Shown in pieces: positions 32,296 to 40,804 of a stretch of DNA of 42,751 nucleotides; the first letter of the stretch is position 1, and every line of letters begins with the position of its first letter. This DNA comes from Clostridia bacterium (lineage in GTDB: Bacteria > Bacillota > Clostridia > Oscillospirales > JAAYXM01): assembly GCA_017559855.1 (NCBI GenBank), contig JAFYQP010000016.1, forward strand, positions 68,509 through 111,259. Direction: 5' to 3'. The position numbers were made by a program, and so were the translations under genes. The notes under the pieces were generated by a model. That model was not told where the DNA came from and did not search any database. It saw only the letters and a list, made by a program, of their open reading frames with translations.

Positions 32296-33537
32296 ATGAA
32301 TTCGGTTTTCGAACTATGCACGGCGGCAAAATCCGCCTCCTATGAGATCGCTCTTCTCGATACCGAGAAAAAGAACAAAATTCTTTGCGACATCGCAGAC
32401 GCAATCATATCAAAAAAGGATATGTTAATCTGCGAAAACGAGCGTGATATTGCTATCGCAAAAGAAAACAATATGCGTGAATCACTTATTGACCGTTTAA
32501 CCCTCACCGAGGCACGAATTGAGGCAATGGCGGAGGGTGCTCGTCAAGTTGCAACGCTCCCCGATCCTATCGGCACAACGCTTTCAGATATTACCCGTCC
32601 CAACGGTATAAATATCAAAAAAGTTTGTGTCCCGCTTGGCGTTATAGGAATAATTTTCGAGTCACGTCCGAACGTTACGTTGGATGCCGCCGTTTTGTGC
32701 TTAAAATCCGGCAATGCCACGGTTTTACGTGGCGGAAAAGAGGCAATATATTCCAACATGGCAATCACCGCCGTTATGCGTGAGGTACTTGCCGAAAACA
32801 ATGTTTCGCCCGACGCAATCTGCCTTATTGAGGACACAACACGTAACTCTGCTAGTGAACTTATGAATATGAAAGGTCTCATTGACGTACTCATTCCGCG
32901 TGGCGGTGCAGGGCTCATCCGTGCGGTTGTTGAAAATGCAAAGGTTCCGGTAATCGAAACAGGTGCAGGTAACTGTCATTTATACGTGGACAAACACGCA
33001 AACCTTGAAATGGCGGTAAATGTTCTCACAAATGCAAAATGCTCCCGCCCATCCGTTTGTAACGCGGTAGAAACCGCACTTGTTCACGCAGACGTTGCGG
33101 AGTCCTTTTTACCCAAATTAAAAGAAGCACTTTCACCCTACAACGTTGAAATCAGAGGTGATGCAGAATGTGCAAGAATCATTCCCTGCTCCCCTGCAAC
33201 AGACGATGATTGGGAAACCGAGTATAACGATTTCATTTTGGCAATAAAAATTGTAAAAGACATAAAAGAAGCAATCGCACATATCGCACGATATAATACT
33301 ATGCACAGCGAAGCAATTATCACCGATGACACTGCAAGTGCAGAATTATTTACCAAATCCGTTGATGCAGCGGCGGTTTACGTCAACGCATCCACTCGTT
33401 TTACCGATGGGTTTGAATTTGGCTTAGGTGCGGAAATCGGCATATCTACGCAGAAGATGCACGCACGAGGCCCTATGGGACTTGAGGAACTCACATCCAT
33501 TAAATATTTAATACACGGTAATGGTCAAATAAGATAG
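32296..33537 (+). CDS. proA: Gamma-glutamyl phosphate reductase
   Basis: NADPH-dependent reduction of glutamyl-5-phosphate to the semialdehyde in proline synthesis. 413 residues, standard. The catalytic Cys is in NAKCSRPSVCNAVETALVH near 248; GVIGIIFESRPNVTLDAAVL, LIPRGGAGLI and the end HARGPMGLEELTSIKY match the family. The ATG follows AAGAGGTATACT. proB is not in the window. A strong terminator ends the unit. Confidence 0.96.
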   Translation: MNSVFELCTAAKSASYEIALLDTEKKNKILCDIADAIISKKDMLICENERDIAIAKENNMRESLIDRLTLTEARIEAMAEGARQVATLPDPIGTTLSDITRPNGINIKKVCVPLGVIGIIFESRPNVTLDAAVLCLKSGNATVLRGGKEAIYSNMAITAVMREVLAENNVSPDAICLIEDTTRNSASELMNMKGLIDVLIPRGGAGLIRAVVENAKVPVIETGAGNCHLYVDKHANLEMAVNVLTNAKCSRPSVCNAVETALVHADVAESFLPKLKEALSPYNVEIRGDAECARIIPCSPATDDDWETEYNDFILAIKIVKDIKEAIAHIARYNTMHSEAIITDDTASAELFTKSVDAAAVYVNASTRFTDGFEFGLGAEIGISTQKMHARGPMGLEELTSIKYLIHGNGQIR

Positions 33538-33551
33538 CGATAAAACTGTCA

Positions 33552-33597
33552 AAAAACAGGTAATACACAAGTATAGTATTACCTGTTTTTGTTTTTA
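33552..33597 (+). terminator. Terminator after proA
   Basis: AAAAACAGGTAATAC pairs with GTATTACCTGTTTTT, then GTTTTT. Confidence 0.92.
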
Positions 33598-33653
33598 TAA
33601 CAAAAATCTCTATTTTTCCTAACTACATAAAACAACAATATTATACAAAAAAG

Positions 33654-33682
33654 TTGTATTTTCAAATTGGCCGTGATATAAT
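33654..33682 (+). promoter_or_regulatory. Sigma-A promoter for the SPFH gene
   Basis: TTGTAT, 17 bases, then TATAAT, 43 bases before the ATG. Confidence 0.7.
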
Positions 33683-33724
33683 AAAATTGTATTAGTGTAT
33701 TTATGCCTTAAGGAGGTATGTTAT

Positions 33725-35131
33725 ATGGCACAAATTGCCGATGTTATTAAGTATGAAGGTGACAATAGCACTTTCATCTGGAAACACCCTTGTGAAGACT
33801 TTAACAGTCTCACCCAACTTATCGTTCACGAAAGCCAAGAAGCAATCTTCTTCATGAATGGTCAGGCACTTGATTTATTCGGTCCCGGCCGTTACACACT
33901 TGAGACTCAAAACATCCCGAAGATCGGTAAACTTTTAAACCGTTCAACCGGCGGTGATACCCCCTTCCATTGCGAAGTGTACTTTATAAATAAAACAGTA
34001 CAGATGGCAATTAAATGGGGCACTGACAGTAAAGTTCGCTTTATAGAGCCTACATACGGTGTTCCGCTTGAACTCGGTGCATCAGGTGAAATGAACCTTA
34101 TGGTCTCCGATCCGAGAAAACTTCTAATTAAAATTGTAGGTACAATGAACGGAATTGCATGGGACGATCGCACAAGTGGCGGTTTCACAAAATCCCTTTC
34201 CTCCTCTTTCCGCCCGCTCATCTCCACTGCAGTAAAGACCAATTTATCCGCATGTATCAAGGCAAACAACATAAACATCCTTGAAATCGACGAGAGTCTT
34301 TCCCTCTTGTCCGATGTGCTCAAGCAGCAGATAATCCCCGGTTTTGAAGAATACGGCCTTACCATTCCCGAATTCTACGTTACAACCGTTGTTCTGCCCG
34401 AATCTGATCCTAGTTTCAAGCGTATACGTGAGTTACATACAATCTCTCTACAGCAGAAAATGATAGCCGCTGAGGCTGCTATCAAGACCGCTCAGGCTGA
34501 ATCTGCAGCAGTTGTAACCGCCGCAGAGCGTCAGGCCGTATTAGAGCGTGAAACAACCGCAACTGAAATCGCACGTCGTGAGGCGGAACGTGACATTATC
34601 CGTGCACAAGCAGAGGCTCAGGCCACTAAACTTTCCGGTTTTGCAGAGGCTGAGGTTATGCGTGCCAAAGGTTATACCGAGAAGGATGTTATTCAGGCAG
34701 GCGTTCAGGCTGCATATGCAGAAGGTATTGGCAATATGACCATCACCGGAGGTGGTGGCGGCGTTGCAGGTGATATGATCGGCCTTGGCGTCGGTATGGC
34801 TGCAGCCGGTGCGGTAAGCGGCCCGATGAGTGAAATGTTCAAGGGTATGGGTGCAGGTTTTGCAACCGAGTCCCAACCTGCTGCTAAAATCACCTGCCCC
34901 AACTGCAATAGCGAAGTTCCCGAAAACTCGAAATTCTGCCTTGAATGCGGAACAAAGATAGAAATACTCGGTGAAAACGAGATGCTTTGCCCCGCTTGCG
35001 GCAAGAAGACCGCAAAAGGCAAATTCTGTATGGAATGCGGTGCATCACTTGTGGCAAAATGTCCTAAGTGCGGTGCCGAACTCCCCAACGGTGCCAAATT
35101 CTGTCTTGAATGCGGCGAAAAACTTCAATAA
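33725..35131 (+). CDS. SPFH-domain protein with three C-terminal zinc ribbons
   Basis: 468 residues. An SPFH/band-7-type domain (about 30-230, FGPGRYTLETQNIP and IPEFYVTTVVLPESDPSFKR) is followed by an Ala/Glu coiled coil (235-330), a Gly-rich hinge (GGGGGVAGDMIGLGVGMAAA) and three zinc ribbons of CPxC..CxxC type (CPNCNSEVPENSKFCLECG, then CPACGKKTAKGKFCMECG and CPKCGAELPNGAKFCLECG). The layout is that of B. subtilis YdjI, which is linked to PspA-type membrane stress. No N-terminal membrane helix is seen. ATG after AAGGAGG; an earlier in-frame ATG overlaps the promoter region. The membrane-protein gene follows 12 bases later. Confidence 0.88.
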   Translation: MAQIADVIKYEGDNSTFIWKHPCEDFNSLTQLIVHESQEAIFFMNGQALDLFGPGRYTLETQNIPKIGKLLNRSTGGDTPFHCEVYFINKTVQMAIKWGTDSKVRFIEPTYGVPLELGASGEMNLMVSDPRKLLIKIVGTMNGIAWDDRTSGGFTKSLSSSFRPLISTAVKTNLSACIKANNINILEIDESLSLLSDVLKQQIIPGFEEYGLTIPEFYVTTVVLPESDPSFKRIRELHTISLQQKMIAAEAAIKTAQAESAAVVTAAERQAVLERETTATEIARREAERDIIRAQAEAQATKLSGFAEAEVMRAKGYTEKDVIQAGVQAAYAEGIGNMTITGGGGGVAGDMIGLGVGMAAAGAVSGPMSEMFKGMGAGFATESQPAAKITCPNCNSEVPENSKFCLECGTKIEILGENEMLCPACGKKTAKGKFCMECGASLVAKCPKCGAELPNGAKFCLECGEKLQ

Positions 35132-35143
35132 GGAGTGGTTAAA

Positions 35144-35842
35144 ATGAAGAAAACTTTCAAAGCCTATTTAGGCGTATGGGCAATTTTATTAGTCACATTC
35201 AACGTTCTTGCATTTGCTCTGTTCGGATTTGAGAACACCGCTAAATTCACCGGTGGTTTTTGGGCAGGTTATGGTTTCATTACCGCGGCGCTTGTCGGAC
35301 AGTTGATATGTGCAAAGATTTTCTTTAACGAAAAATCCAACGAAAAAACGTTCTATACCCTGCCGTTAGTCACACTTAGTTGGATCGGCCTTATAATTAC
35401 CTTCATAGTTGGCAGTTTATGTATGGTCGTTCCCATGATTCCCTATTGGGTTGGCATTGTGGTTTCCATGCTTGTCCTCGCAATAACCGCAATTGCTGTC
35501 ATCAAGGCTAGTGTTGCGGCAGAAGCAGTTGAGAAGATTGACACAAAAATCAAGACGCAGACGTTTTTCATTAAATCCCTCACCGTTGATGCAGAAGGTC
35601 TTATCGCAAGAGCAACTACAGATGAAATCAAGGCGGAATGTAAAAAGGTTTTTGAAGCGATTCGTTATAGCGATCCGATGTCCTCCGATGCACTCTCCGC
35701 TTGTGAAAGTCAGATATCAATAAGATTTGCAGACCTTTCCGATGCTGTTAAAGAAAACGACGTCGAGGCAGTTAAATCATTTGCAAAAGAAGTTCTCATC
35801 TTGCTTGATGAAAGAAACAAAAAGTGCAAATTATTCAAATAA
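35144..35842 (+). CDS. Four-helix membrane protein, partner of the SPFH gene
   Basis: 232 residues, not recognised. Four hydrophobic helices in the first 125 residues (YLGVWAILLVTFNVLAFALF; FWAGYGFITAALVGQLICA; LPLVTLSWIGLIITFIVGSL; WVGIVVSMLVLAITAIAVI) are followed by a helical cytoplasmic domain of about 105 residues. AAGGAGTGG precedes the ATG, and the spacing suggests co-translation with the SPFH gene. A joint role at the membrane is an inference from the operon only. Confidence 0.78.
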   Translation: MKKTFKAYLGVWAILLVTFNVLAFALFGFENTAKFTGGFWAGYGFITAALVGQLICAKIFFNEKSNEKTFYTLPLVTLSWIGLIITFIVGSLCMVVPMIPYWVGIVVSMLVLAITAIAVIKASVAAEAVEKIDTKIKTQTFFIKSLTVDAEGLIARATTDEIKAECKKVFEAIRYSDPMSSDALSACESQISIRFADLSDAVKENDVEAVKSFAKEVLILLDERNKKCKLFK

Positions 35843-35844
35843 AT

Positions 35845-35884
35845 AAAAAATCAGGTAATGCTTATGCATTACCTGATTTTTATT
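35845..35884. terminator. Bidirectional terminator
   Basis: AAAATCAGGTAATGC pairs perfectly with GCATTACCTGATTTT around TTAT, T-rich on both outer sides; serves the SPFH operon and the convergent gene at 35896. Confidence 0.93.
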
Positions 35885-35895
35885 GTTTTCTTAAA

Positions 35896-36366
35896 TTAGT
35901 CCTCGCAACCGCAGTCACAACCGCAGTCGTCCTCGTCATACTCAAACTCAAGTTCTTCGCCGCAATTGGGGCAGATCATACCGCCCTCTTTAGCAAGAGA
36001 CGCATCTAAATTGATGACATCACCGCATGTGGGACAAACAACGGTGTAGTAGAAACACTCTCCGTCACAGTCACAATCATCAAAGTCGTCATCACAATCA
36101 CAGTCGCAATCATCGCAATCGCAATCACAGTCGCCGTGACACTCATCAATTGTGGTCTCGATTTCAAGAAGTTCCTCGGCAATTTCATCAAGTTCATCTT
36201 CAATCTCAATAGTTGCCTCTTCAATTGCACTTACTTTACTTGCAAGTTCGTCAACTAAATCGATAAGAGCCATAATAAGTTTGCCTTCTTTTTTATCTGT
36301 GTCAAGTTCCATTCCTTCTGCAAGGCCTTTTAAGAAAGCCGCTTTCTGCATAATGTTCTGATCCAT
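35896..36366 (-). CDS. Acidic Cys/Asp-rich protein, CD1247 N-terminal-domain type
   Basis: 156 residues. The N-terminus (FLKGLAEGMELDTDKKEGKL) matches the clostridial CD1247-type domain of unknown role; an acidic coiled coil follows (EEATIEIEDELDEIAEELLE). Residues about 75-103 alternate Cys and Asp (DCDCDCDDCDCDCDD), then comes a rubredoxin-like zinc ribbon (VVCPTCGDVINL, MICPNCGEELEF) and a C-terminal DCGCDCGCED. With this many thiols and carboxylates, metal binding is likely. GGAGAG precedes the ATG. efp lies upstream beyond a hairpin. Confidence 0.85.
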   Translation of the reverse strand: MDQNIMQKAAFLKGLAEGMELDTDKKEGKLIMALIDLVDELASKVSAIEEATIEIEDELDEIAEELLEIETTIDECHGDCDCDCDDCDCDCDDDFDDCDCDGECFYYTVVCPTCGDVINLDASLAKEGGMICPNCGEELEFEYDEDDCGCDCGCED

Positions 36367-36394
36367 AATAAATCTCTCCTTTGATTAAAATTCA

Positions 36395-36421
36395 AATACC
36401 CCCGCTTTAGGCAGGGGTATT
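36395..36421 (-). terminator. Hairpin after efp
   Basis: AATACCCC pairs with GGGGTATT around a short inner loop; only moderately T-rich on the minus strand, so some read-through into the Cys/Asp-rich gene is likely. Confidence 0.65.
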
Positions 36422-36426
36422 ATTTT

Positions 36427-36990
36427 TTATGCCTTTGCTCGCTCTAAGTACTCACCTGTCTCGGTATCAAGTTTAATCTTATCACCGATATCGATAAAGA
36501 GCGGAACACGTACTTCAGCACCGGTCTCAACGGTAGCGGGCTTGAGTACGTTAGTGGTGGTATCACCCTTAAAGCCCGGCTCGGTTTCAGTGATTTCAAG
36601 TACAACGTGCTTCGGCGGTTCAACACCGAAAACAACCCCCTTGTAAGAAAGAACCTTAACGGTCATATTCTCCTTAACGAACTTGAAACTATCGCCTAAT
36701 TTGTCTGCGTTGAGGGGAAGCTGCTCGTAACTTTCAAGATCCATAAAGTAGAAGAGTTCGCCATCGTTGTAGAGATATTCCATATCCTTACGCTCTACAA
36801 ATGCGGGCGGGAACTTGTCGGTGGGGTTGAAGGTACGCTCAACAACTGCACCGGAAATTACGTTACGAAGTTTGGTACGAACGAAAGCCGCACCCTTACC
36901 CGGTTTTACATGCTGGAACTCGATTACCTGAAGAACCTGTCCATCCATATCAAATGTAATACCATTTCTAAAATCGCCTGCTGTTACCAT
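36427..36990 (-). CDS. efp: Elongation factor P
   Basis: Enters stalled ribosomes at polyproline codons and restores peptide bond formation. 187 residues in the three-domain layout. The tip of domain I is [18 protein letters not shown], with Lys32 at the site that is modified in many species. [20 protein letters not shown] and the final [19 protein letters not shown] match the family. GGAGG precedes the ATG. It has its own promoter although aroQ ends only 80 bases upstream. Confidence 0.97.
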   Translation of the reverse strand: MVTAGDFRNGITFDMDGQVLQVIEFQHVKPGKGAAFVRTKLRNVISGAVVERTFNPTDKFPPAFVERKDMEYLYNDGELFYFMDLESYEQLPLNADKLGDSFKFVKENMTVKVLSYKGVVFGVEPPKHVVLEITETEPGFKGDTTTNVLKPATVETGAEVRVPLFIDIGDKIKLDTETGEYLERAKA

Positions 36991-37033
36991 CTATGTTTTC
37001 CTCCATTACAAAATTTTCTACATTTGCTATCTT

Positions 37034-37062
37034 ATTCTACAATATTTTTTCCGACTTGGCAA
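37034..37062 (-). promoter_or_regulatory. Sigma-A promoter for efp
   Basis: On the minus strand, TTGCCA, 17 bases, then TAGAAT; the leader is about 35 nt. Confidence 0.75.
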
Positions 37063-37070
37063 GTGTTTTC

Positions 37071-37502
37071 TTATACTATTTTCAAAAGTCCTTTGAGAGC
37101 GAGAATATAACTCTCTCCACCGAAGCCGCAAATCACGCCTTTACATACCCCTGCAAGGACGCTTTTATGCCTGAATTCTTCTCTTGCGTGTACGTTTGAG
37201 AGGTGTACTTCAACACACGGAAGCTCAATAGCGGAGATTGCATCTCGAATTGCAATGCTGTAGTGTGTGTACGCACCGGCATTAAGAATAATACCATCCG
37301 CCTTACCTCTCGCATCGTGCAGTCGGTCGATAATTTCACCTTCGCAATTAGACTGATAAAACTCAACATCCACACCGAGTTCACAAGCGGTTTCTGCAAT
37401 TTTCGCCTCAATATCGGCAAGGGTTTCCTTACCGTAAATTTCAGGTTCACGCATTCCCAAAAGGTTCAAATTCGGACCGTTTACAACAAGTATCTTTTTC
37501 AT
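37071..37502 (-). CDS. aroQ: 3-dehydroquinate dehydratase, type II
   Basis: Dehydrates 3-dehydroquinate to 3-dehydroshikimate in the shikimate pathway as a dodecamer. [18 protein letters not shown] at the start includes the catalytic Tyr (EIYG, residue 23). [32 protein letters not shown] and [15 protein letters not shown] complete the site. 143 residues is standard. The start overlaps the upstream TIM-barrel gene by 4 bases. The aroQ-efp order is common in Firmicutes. Confidence 0.96.
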   Translation of the reverse strand: MKKILVVNGPNLNLLGMREPEIYGKETLADIEAKIAETACELGVDVEFYQSNCEGEIIDRLHDARGKADGIILNAGAYTHYSIAIRDAISAIELPCVEVHLSNVHAREEFRHKSVLAGVCKGVICGFGGESYILALKGLLKIV

Positions 37503-38374
37503 ATCTTAATCCCCTTTACTTTTAAATATTCATCACGCATACTCATAGCATCCTCCGCCTGAGTACCCGCACTTTCGCATATAAACGTCGGCGTATAGCC
37601 ACGTCTTACGATAATTTCCGCAATTGGCGAAAACTCCGGACCATAAATTTCATCTTCAAAGGTCAGATGCTTCACTTCGCCACTTTTCAAATTATATTCC
37701 ATTTTAGAAAAATGACTATGAAAACTTTTAACCCGTGAAAAGCCCAATACCTCTTCCATTCTGTCGAAAATAAATTCGTAATCCTTAATTTCACGCAATA
37801 TGCCAAAATTTCGGGCATTATAATGTCCAAAATCAATGCATGGAACAACCCTCTCGTCAACCAAGCAAAGTTCAAGCACTTCATCAAGGGTTCCCAATTG
37901 GTTGGTACACCCCATAAGTTCGGGACAAAGCGTTATATCTCCGTAGCCCATCTCATCCATTGCCGATAATACCTTTTTAAGCGTTCCCTTAGCAATGGAC
38001 AGTGCCTCTGTCCGCTCCCTTTTCATAAGAGAGCCGGAATGAATGGTAATTCTGGTCGCTCCCATAAGAGATGCAGCCTTTGCACTTTGAAGAACGTAAT
38101 CCACGGTCTTCCTTTGCCGCTCGTCGTCGGGGTTTGATAAGTTCATATAATACGGTGCATGTATGGACAAAGCAATGTTATATTCCTTCGCAGCAGCACC
38201 AATCTTCTTAGCGGTCTCCTCGCCTAATAAAACGCCTCTTCCGCATTGATATTCGTACGCAGTAAGTCCTCTCTCACTTAAATATCGAGGTGCATCACAC
38301 GAGGATTTGTATCCTGCCCTGGCAAAACTTTCACTATTTCCTGCCGGACCAAAAAGTGCTATTTTTTCTTCCAT
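37499..38374 (-). CDS. Endonuclease IV-like TIM-barrel protein
   Basis: 291 residues of the AP-endonuclease-2/xylose-isomerase-like TIM-barrel fold. Metal-ligand segments like those of Nfo are visible: [12 protein letters not shown] near 69, ITIHSGS near 109, LCPELMG near 148, CIDFGHYNA near 178, [10 protein letters not shown] near 217 and ICESAG near 271. Endonuclease IV cuts DNA at abasic sites, but many proteins of this shape are sugar isomerases or unknown, and the sequence after HSHFSKMEY departs from the Nfo consensus. A three-zinc DNA-repair enzyme is the best guess. It overlaps yqeG by 16 bases and aroQ by 4. Confidence 0.8.
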   Translation of the reverse strand: MEEKIALFGPAGNSESFARAGYKSSCDAPRYLSERGLTAYEYQCGRGVLLGEETAKKIGAAAKEYNIALSIHAPYYMNLSNPDDERQRKTVDYVLQSAKAASLMGATRITIHSGSLMKRERTEALSIAKGTLKKVLSAMDEMGYGDITLCPELMGCTNQLGTLDEVLELCLVDERVVPCIDFGHYNARNFGILREIKDYEFIFDRMEEVLGFSRVKSFHSHFSKMEYNLKSGEVKHLTFEDEIYGPEFSPIAEIIVRRGYTPTFICESAGTQAEDAMSMRDEYLKVKGIKI

Positions 38375-38808
38375 AAAATCGTCCTCGGTTTGATTGATTT
38401 TACTTTAATCGAGAGAATCCCCGCCCATTTGGCACAAAGCACGTCGGTTGTACGTTTATCGCCTATCAGAACGGTCTGCTCCGCCGTACCTCCAAGTTTC
38501 GCAAGTGCGTTGCGTACCGCACGTCTCCGCGGCTTTCCACTCTTCCAAAAATATGGAATATCAAGACTTTCGCAAAACTTTTCAACACGTGTACGACCGT
38601 TGTTTGAAACGATGGCAACACGTATTCCTTTATCACGCATTGCACAAAACCACGCCTTCACCTGCTCTGTAGGTAGCGGTGTATCATAGTCGGCAAGTGT
38701 GTTGTCCAAATCGCAAAGAGCATATCTTATACCACGAGCGTAAAGTTCATCAGGCTTTATTTCATAAATTGTATCAAGTTCAATATCGCCTCGAAATATT
38801 TTCATCAT
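38359..38808 (-). CDS. YqeG family HAD-type phosphatase
   Basis: 149 residues. HAD motif I is CDLDNTLADYD near residue 32, motif II VAIVSNN, motif III Lys in GKPRRRAVRNAL, and motif IV LIGDKRTTDV, all present; cap-less class III. B. subtilis YqeG is essential or near-essential, related to phosphatidylglycerophosphate phosphatases, and lies near aro genes as here. GGAGAAACC precedes the two adjacent ATGs, either of which could serve. First gene of an operon with the TIM-barrel gene and aroQ. Confidence 0.92.
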   Translation of the reverse strand: MMKIFRGDIELDTIYEIKPDELYARGIRYALCDLDNTLADYDTPLPTEQVKAWFCAMRDKGIRVAIVSNNGRTRVEKFCESLDIPYFWKSGKPRRRAVRNALAKLGGTAEQTVLIGDKRTTDVLCAKWAGILSIKVKSIKPRTILWKKK

Positions 38809-38823
38809 TTTCGGGTTTCTCCG

Positions 38824-38851
38824 TTACATATAGTATATGGAGTATTATACT
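38824..38851 (+). promoter_or_regulatory. Promoter for the unknown gene at 38889
   Basis: TTACAT, 16 bases, then TATACT. It faces the yqeG promoter and shares its -10 bases, so the two should compete for polymerase. Confidence 0.6.
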
Positions 38852-38872
38852 ACATTTTCAGATAAATCTCAA
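38844..38872 (-). promoter_or_regulatory. Sigma-A promoter for yqeG
   Basis: On the minus strand, TTGAGA, 17 bases, then TATAAT. Its -10 overlaps the -10 of the opposing promoter at 38824-38851. Confidence 0.75.
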
Positions 38873-38888
38873 GTAGGAGGCACACAAA

Positions 38889-39626
38889 ATGAAAGAATAT
38901 TTAGTTTGCAAACCGGATTATGCAAAGAAAACCCGTTTTCTACCCGCACATTTAATATATAAAATTGAAAACGGACACCTTTTTCGCGAACAGATTCCCC
39001 TGTCGTTAAATGGTGGTATGATGGTAATAGGAAAAATTGTGGGCAACCTATCACATACGCTCTGTGCAAAAATCATCTCGGAATGTTATCGTTTTAATTT
39101 TCACGGTGTTTTTATGAACCTACCTCCTCTCCCTGATGAAAGCACACTTGATTTTGCAAAAACTTTACTCAATATGGCAATAAACAAAAATATCGCTCTG
39201 CATCTTCCCCTCACCTATTCAACTTGTGTCGGTGCTTATTTGACAGTTCCTGCAATAAATACAATATGCAGTTTTTCGGAGTATCTTGAAGGTGTTTGCA
39301 GTAACTATCCCGATCACAAACTCTCCCTGCAACTCTCAACGCAGCCTATTGCATTCAAAATCCCGCAGGAGACGCCAAATCAAGGCGTACCAATATCCAA
39401 TCATACTTTAAAGGAATTGCTTGAAAAAAGCGGAGATATCACCTTCTACTCACCTGATCTGTGCACAAATTATTTTTCATGCGGCAATCGTTTTGTAGTC
39501 TTTGATACACCATCCACTCTAAAAGTCAAAAGAGACCTGGCAGAACAGTTCGCTTTTGATTCCTGCCTTTATCTAATACCGCCGAAAAGCACCGCGGTTT
39601 TGCAAAAACTTGAAGAAAACCTCTAA
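38889..39626 (+). CDS. Protein of unknown function, 245 residues
   Basis: Not recognised. No signal peptide or membrane helix. Alternating strands and helices (MVIGKIVGN, FNFHGVFMNLPPLPDE, NKNIALHLPLTYS, NRFVVFDTPSTLKV, DSCLYLIPP) suggest a TIM-barrel-like fold; FHGVFMNL recalls the FDGVxxD strand of family 18 glycosidases but lacks the catalytic acid pair. Five cysteines are scattered. GTAGGAGG lies 8 bases before the ATG and it has its own promoter, so it is a real gene. Confidence 0.75.
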   Translation: MKEYLVCKPDYAKKTRFLPAHLIYKIENGHLFREQIPLSLNGGMMVIGKIVGNLSHTLCAKIISECYRFNFHGVFMNLPPLPDESTLDFAKTLLNMAINKNIALHLPLTYSTCVGAYLTVPAINTICSFSEYLEGVCSNYPDHKLSLQLSTQPIAFKIPQETPNQGVPISNHTLKELLEKSGDITFYSPDLCTNYFSCGNRFVVFDTPSTLKVKRDLAEQFAFDSCLYLIPPKSTAVLQKLEENL

Positions 39627-39632
39627 TATCTC

Positions 39633-39662
39633 TTGCTTTTTCTTATGCCCTTGTGTTATAAT
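39633..39662 (+). promoter_or_regulatory. Promoter for tRNA-Leu
   Basis: TTGCTT, 18 bases, then TATAAT with a TGT extension, 17 bases before the tRNA. Confidence 0.75.
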
Positions 39663-39679
39663 ACCATTCGTTGGTATAT

Positions 39680-39766
39680 GCACCTATGGCGGAACTGGCA
39701 GACGCGCTAGATTCAGGTTCTAGTCGGGGCAACTCGGTGCAGGTTCGATTCCTGTTAGGTGCACCA
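39680..39766 (+). tRNA. tRNA-Leu (CAG)
   Basis: The acceptor GCACCTA pairs with TAGGTGC. The anticodon arm is CTAGA-TTCAGGT-TCTAG, anticodon CAG. It has the long variable arm of leucine tRNAs (87 nt) and an encoded CCA. Confidence 0.97.
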
Positions 39767-39772
39767 AATAAT

Positions 39773-39816
39773 AAACCCTTGAAATTACTGTGTTTTTCAG
39801 TAATTTCAAGGGTTTT
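39773..39816. terminator. Terminator after tRNA-Leu
   Basis: CCCTTGAAATTACTG pairs with CAGTAATTTCAAGGG, followed by TTTT on the plus strand and TTTATTATTT on the minus strand. Confidence 0.9.
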
Positions 39817-40116
39817 ATCATTATCAACCGAATTATACTGTTTTTGCCGTTTTAGGTTTGTCCGTTCCTTCAAAGTTTGTTTTTCCACCTTCTCTTTTCC
39901 AGTTGACATTATCCCAAAAACGTGCTATATTAGCATCGAAGTCAACGTTCTGTATGGTCGTCGGGAAATTGGATCCCTTCCTCCCAGCAGAAATGGTTTG
40001 ACTTCTTTTTTTGTCAAAATCAAGCAGTCTTCCTTCTATTGCCGTCATTTTCAAACTTCGCATATGCTTCCGGTGCAAGTCTCTGCATACCTACACGAAC
40101 GATCAGCATCATCAAC
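39817..40116 (-). other. Gene-poor stretch with a possible minus-strand remnant
   Basis: 300 bases between two terminators without a convincing gene. The best candidate is a minus-strand frame (39833-40078, 81 residues) that stops 17 bases before a terminator; its end, ANIARFWDNVNWKREGGK, looks protein-like. There is no good ribosome site. A second frame directly upstream (MQRLAPEAYAKFENDG) stops after 22 codons near 40000, as if a frameshift had split one gene. A decayed gene beside the tRNA is possible, a real small gene less so. Confidence 0.35.
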
Positions 40117-40152
40117 AAAAGAGAGCATATTCCTCAGAATATGCTCTCTTTT
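40117..40152 (-). terminator. Terminator after mntP
   Basis: AAAAGAGAGCATATTC pairs perfectly with GAATATGCTCTCTTTT around CTCA and overlaps the end of mntP. Confidence 0.88.
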
Positions 40153-40739
40153 TAAAATAATCCGGTTATAAAAATCTCTAAACCTATCGCAATGAGAATT
40201 ATACCGCCAAGAATTCCTGCTTTTCCGGAAAGTTTTGTTCCTGCACTTCTTCCGATACAAACTCCTGCCATACATATTACAAAAGTTACCGCCGCTATTA
40301 TAAGTGATGCCCACAATGCTTCTATAAGTTTATAACTTGCTATGGCAAAACCAACAGAGAGTGCATCTATTGACGTTGCAATACCTTGAACGGTCAGAAC
40401 CCAGAAAGTAAGTTTTGTACCTGCACAAATGTCATCGCTCTCATTTTTAATTCCTTCAATCAACATTTTTCCGCCAATGAATCCAAGTAACGCAAGTGCA
40501 ATCCACGGAATGAACTTCTCAAACACAACAAAATACTGTACCACGGTGTGAACACATATCCAGCCCACCATTGGCATAAGTGCTTGGAAGACGGCGAATG
40601 TTCCCGCAATACCGCACATTTTTCCTTTTTTCATACATGGTTCATTCAATCCGTTTGCAAGTGATACGGAAAAAGCATCCATTGCAAGGCCTATACCGAG
40701 CATAATGCTTGTTATTATAAATCTTAAACTAAAAATCAT
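40152..40739 (-). CDS. mntP: Manganese efflux pump MntP
   Basis: Exports excess Mn2+ across the cytoplasmic membrane. 195 residues with six helices. The two repeat motifs with conserved Asp are GLAMDAFSVSLANGL near 18 and ATSIDALSVGFAIAS near 122, as in MntP/YebN. GAGGAAAG lies before the ATG. It starts 26 bases after the rpsR terminator stem, leaving no room for the yybP-ykoY Mn2+ riboswitch often found at such genes; expression may come from read-through. Confidence 0.95.
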   Translation of the reverse strand: MIFSLRFIITSIMLGIGLAMDAFSVSLANGLNEPCMKKGKMCGIAGTFAVFQALMPMVGWICVHTVVQYFVVFEKFIPWIALALLGFIGGKMLIEGIKNESDDICAGTKLTFWVLTVQGIATSIDALSVGFAIASYKLIEALWASLIIAAVTFVICMAGVCIGRSAGTKLSGKAGILGGIILIAIGLEIFITGLF

Positions 40740-40764
40740 TATGTATCTTTCCTCACAGGTTTTC

Positions 40765-40800
40765 TAGAAAAAAGCACCCCGGTATTTTCCGAGGTGCTTT
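40765..40800 (-). terminator. Terminator after rpsR
   Basis: On the minus strand, AAAGCACCTCGG pairs with CCGGGGTGCTTT (one mismatch), followed by TTTTTT. Confidence 0.88.
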
Positions 40801-40804
40801 AAAA

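Noticed and set aside
40740-40764. yybP-ykoY Mn2+ riboswitch before mntP
   Set aside because: Only 25 bases lie between the rpsR terminator and the mntP start.
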